NCBI GenBank assembly: GCA_031255955.1
Contig: JAIRRO010000056.1
Coordinates: 1 to 21,838, forward strand
Reading direction: 5' to 3'
DNA: 21,838 nt
DNA from: Oscillospiraceae bacterium
Lineage (GTDB): Bacteria; Bacillota; Clostridia; Oscillospirales; Oscillospiraceae
A program made the translations under genes and the position numbers. Shown here one piece after another: positions 21,798-21,838 of this stretch. Position 1 is the first letter of the stretch. Every line of letters starts with the position of its first letter. The notes beneath the pieces are model-generated. The model ran no database searches and had not been told where the DNA came from. It saw only the letters and a list, made by a program, of their open reading frames with translations.

Positions 21798-21838
21798 CAC
21801 ATTTTCGCCAATTCGCTTCAATTATTTTGTCGTTGCTG

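Overview
The window looks like a chromosomal segment from a G+C-rich member of the Clostridia (Bacillota). This rests on gene content: CsaB-type cell-wall pyruvylation, twin DUF4330 proteins, an ECF transporter of clostridial type, a PTPS-related/YfhO-like membrane protein, strong SD sequences and -35/-10 promoters. A rank below class cannot be supported from the sequence alone.

Layout. (1) 1-1182: the C-terminal third or so of a type I restriction subunit HsdR, cut by the window edge. (2) 1232-7148: a promoter followed by a tightly overlapping five-gene operon for cell-surface polysaccharide: O-antigen ligase/Wzy-like polymerase, GT4 glycosyltransferase, two consecutive DUF4330 membrane-anchored proteins, and a GT4-CsaB (pyruvyl transferase) fusion. 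(3) 7149-8404: a toxin-antitoxin patch. A minus-strand antitoxin is followed by a PIN toxin reduced to its N-terminus, and divergently there is an intact MntA-HepT (MNT/HEPN) pair. (4) 8454-13373: uvrB, a small multidrug-export-type membrane protein and a large GT-C/YfhO-like membrane protein, apparently one operon. The uvrB promoter, ribosome-binding site and first codons are duplicated upstream of mntA, so the toxin-antitoxin pair sits between two copies of the uvrB control region. (5) 17660-13326 (minus): a three-subunit molybdenum hydroxylase operon (iron-sulfur, molybdopterin and FAD subunits, in that order) with a strong promoter and a leader of about 215 nt that carries a degenerate 16-bp tandem repeat. 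(6) 21391-17706 (minus): a two-gene ECF transporter, in which EcfT is followed by a single 919-residue protein joining two ATPases and a membrane S component. (7) 21797-21405 (minus): a RelB/DinJ antitoxin whose YafQ/RelE-type toxin has been deleted down to its last 18 codons.

How the parts work together. The polysaccharide operon would build and pyruvylate a secondary cell-wall polymer, the usual anchor for SLH-domain surface proteins. The hydroxylase and ECF transporter are adjacent and co-directional but have separate promoters, so a link between a vitamin or base uptake system and the hydroxylase is only suggested. Most notable are: the capture of the uvrB control region by mntA-hepT; the C2H2 zinc finger on the iron-sulfur subunit; a His where the molybdenum hydroxylase family normally has its catalytic Glu; the ABC-ABC-S fusion; and the repeat array in the hydroxylase leader. 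No RNA genes, CRISPR arrays, insertion sequences or phage genes were found.
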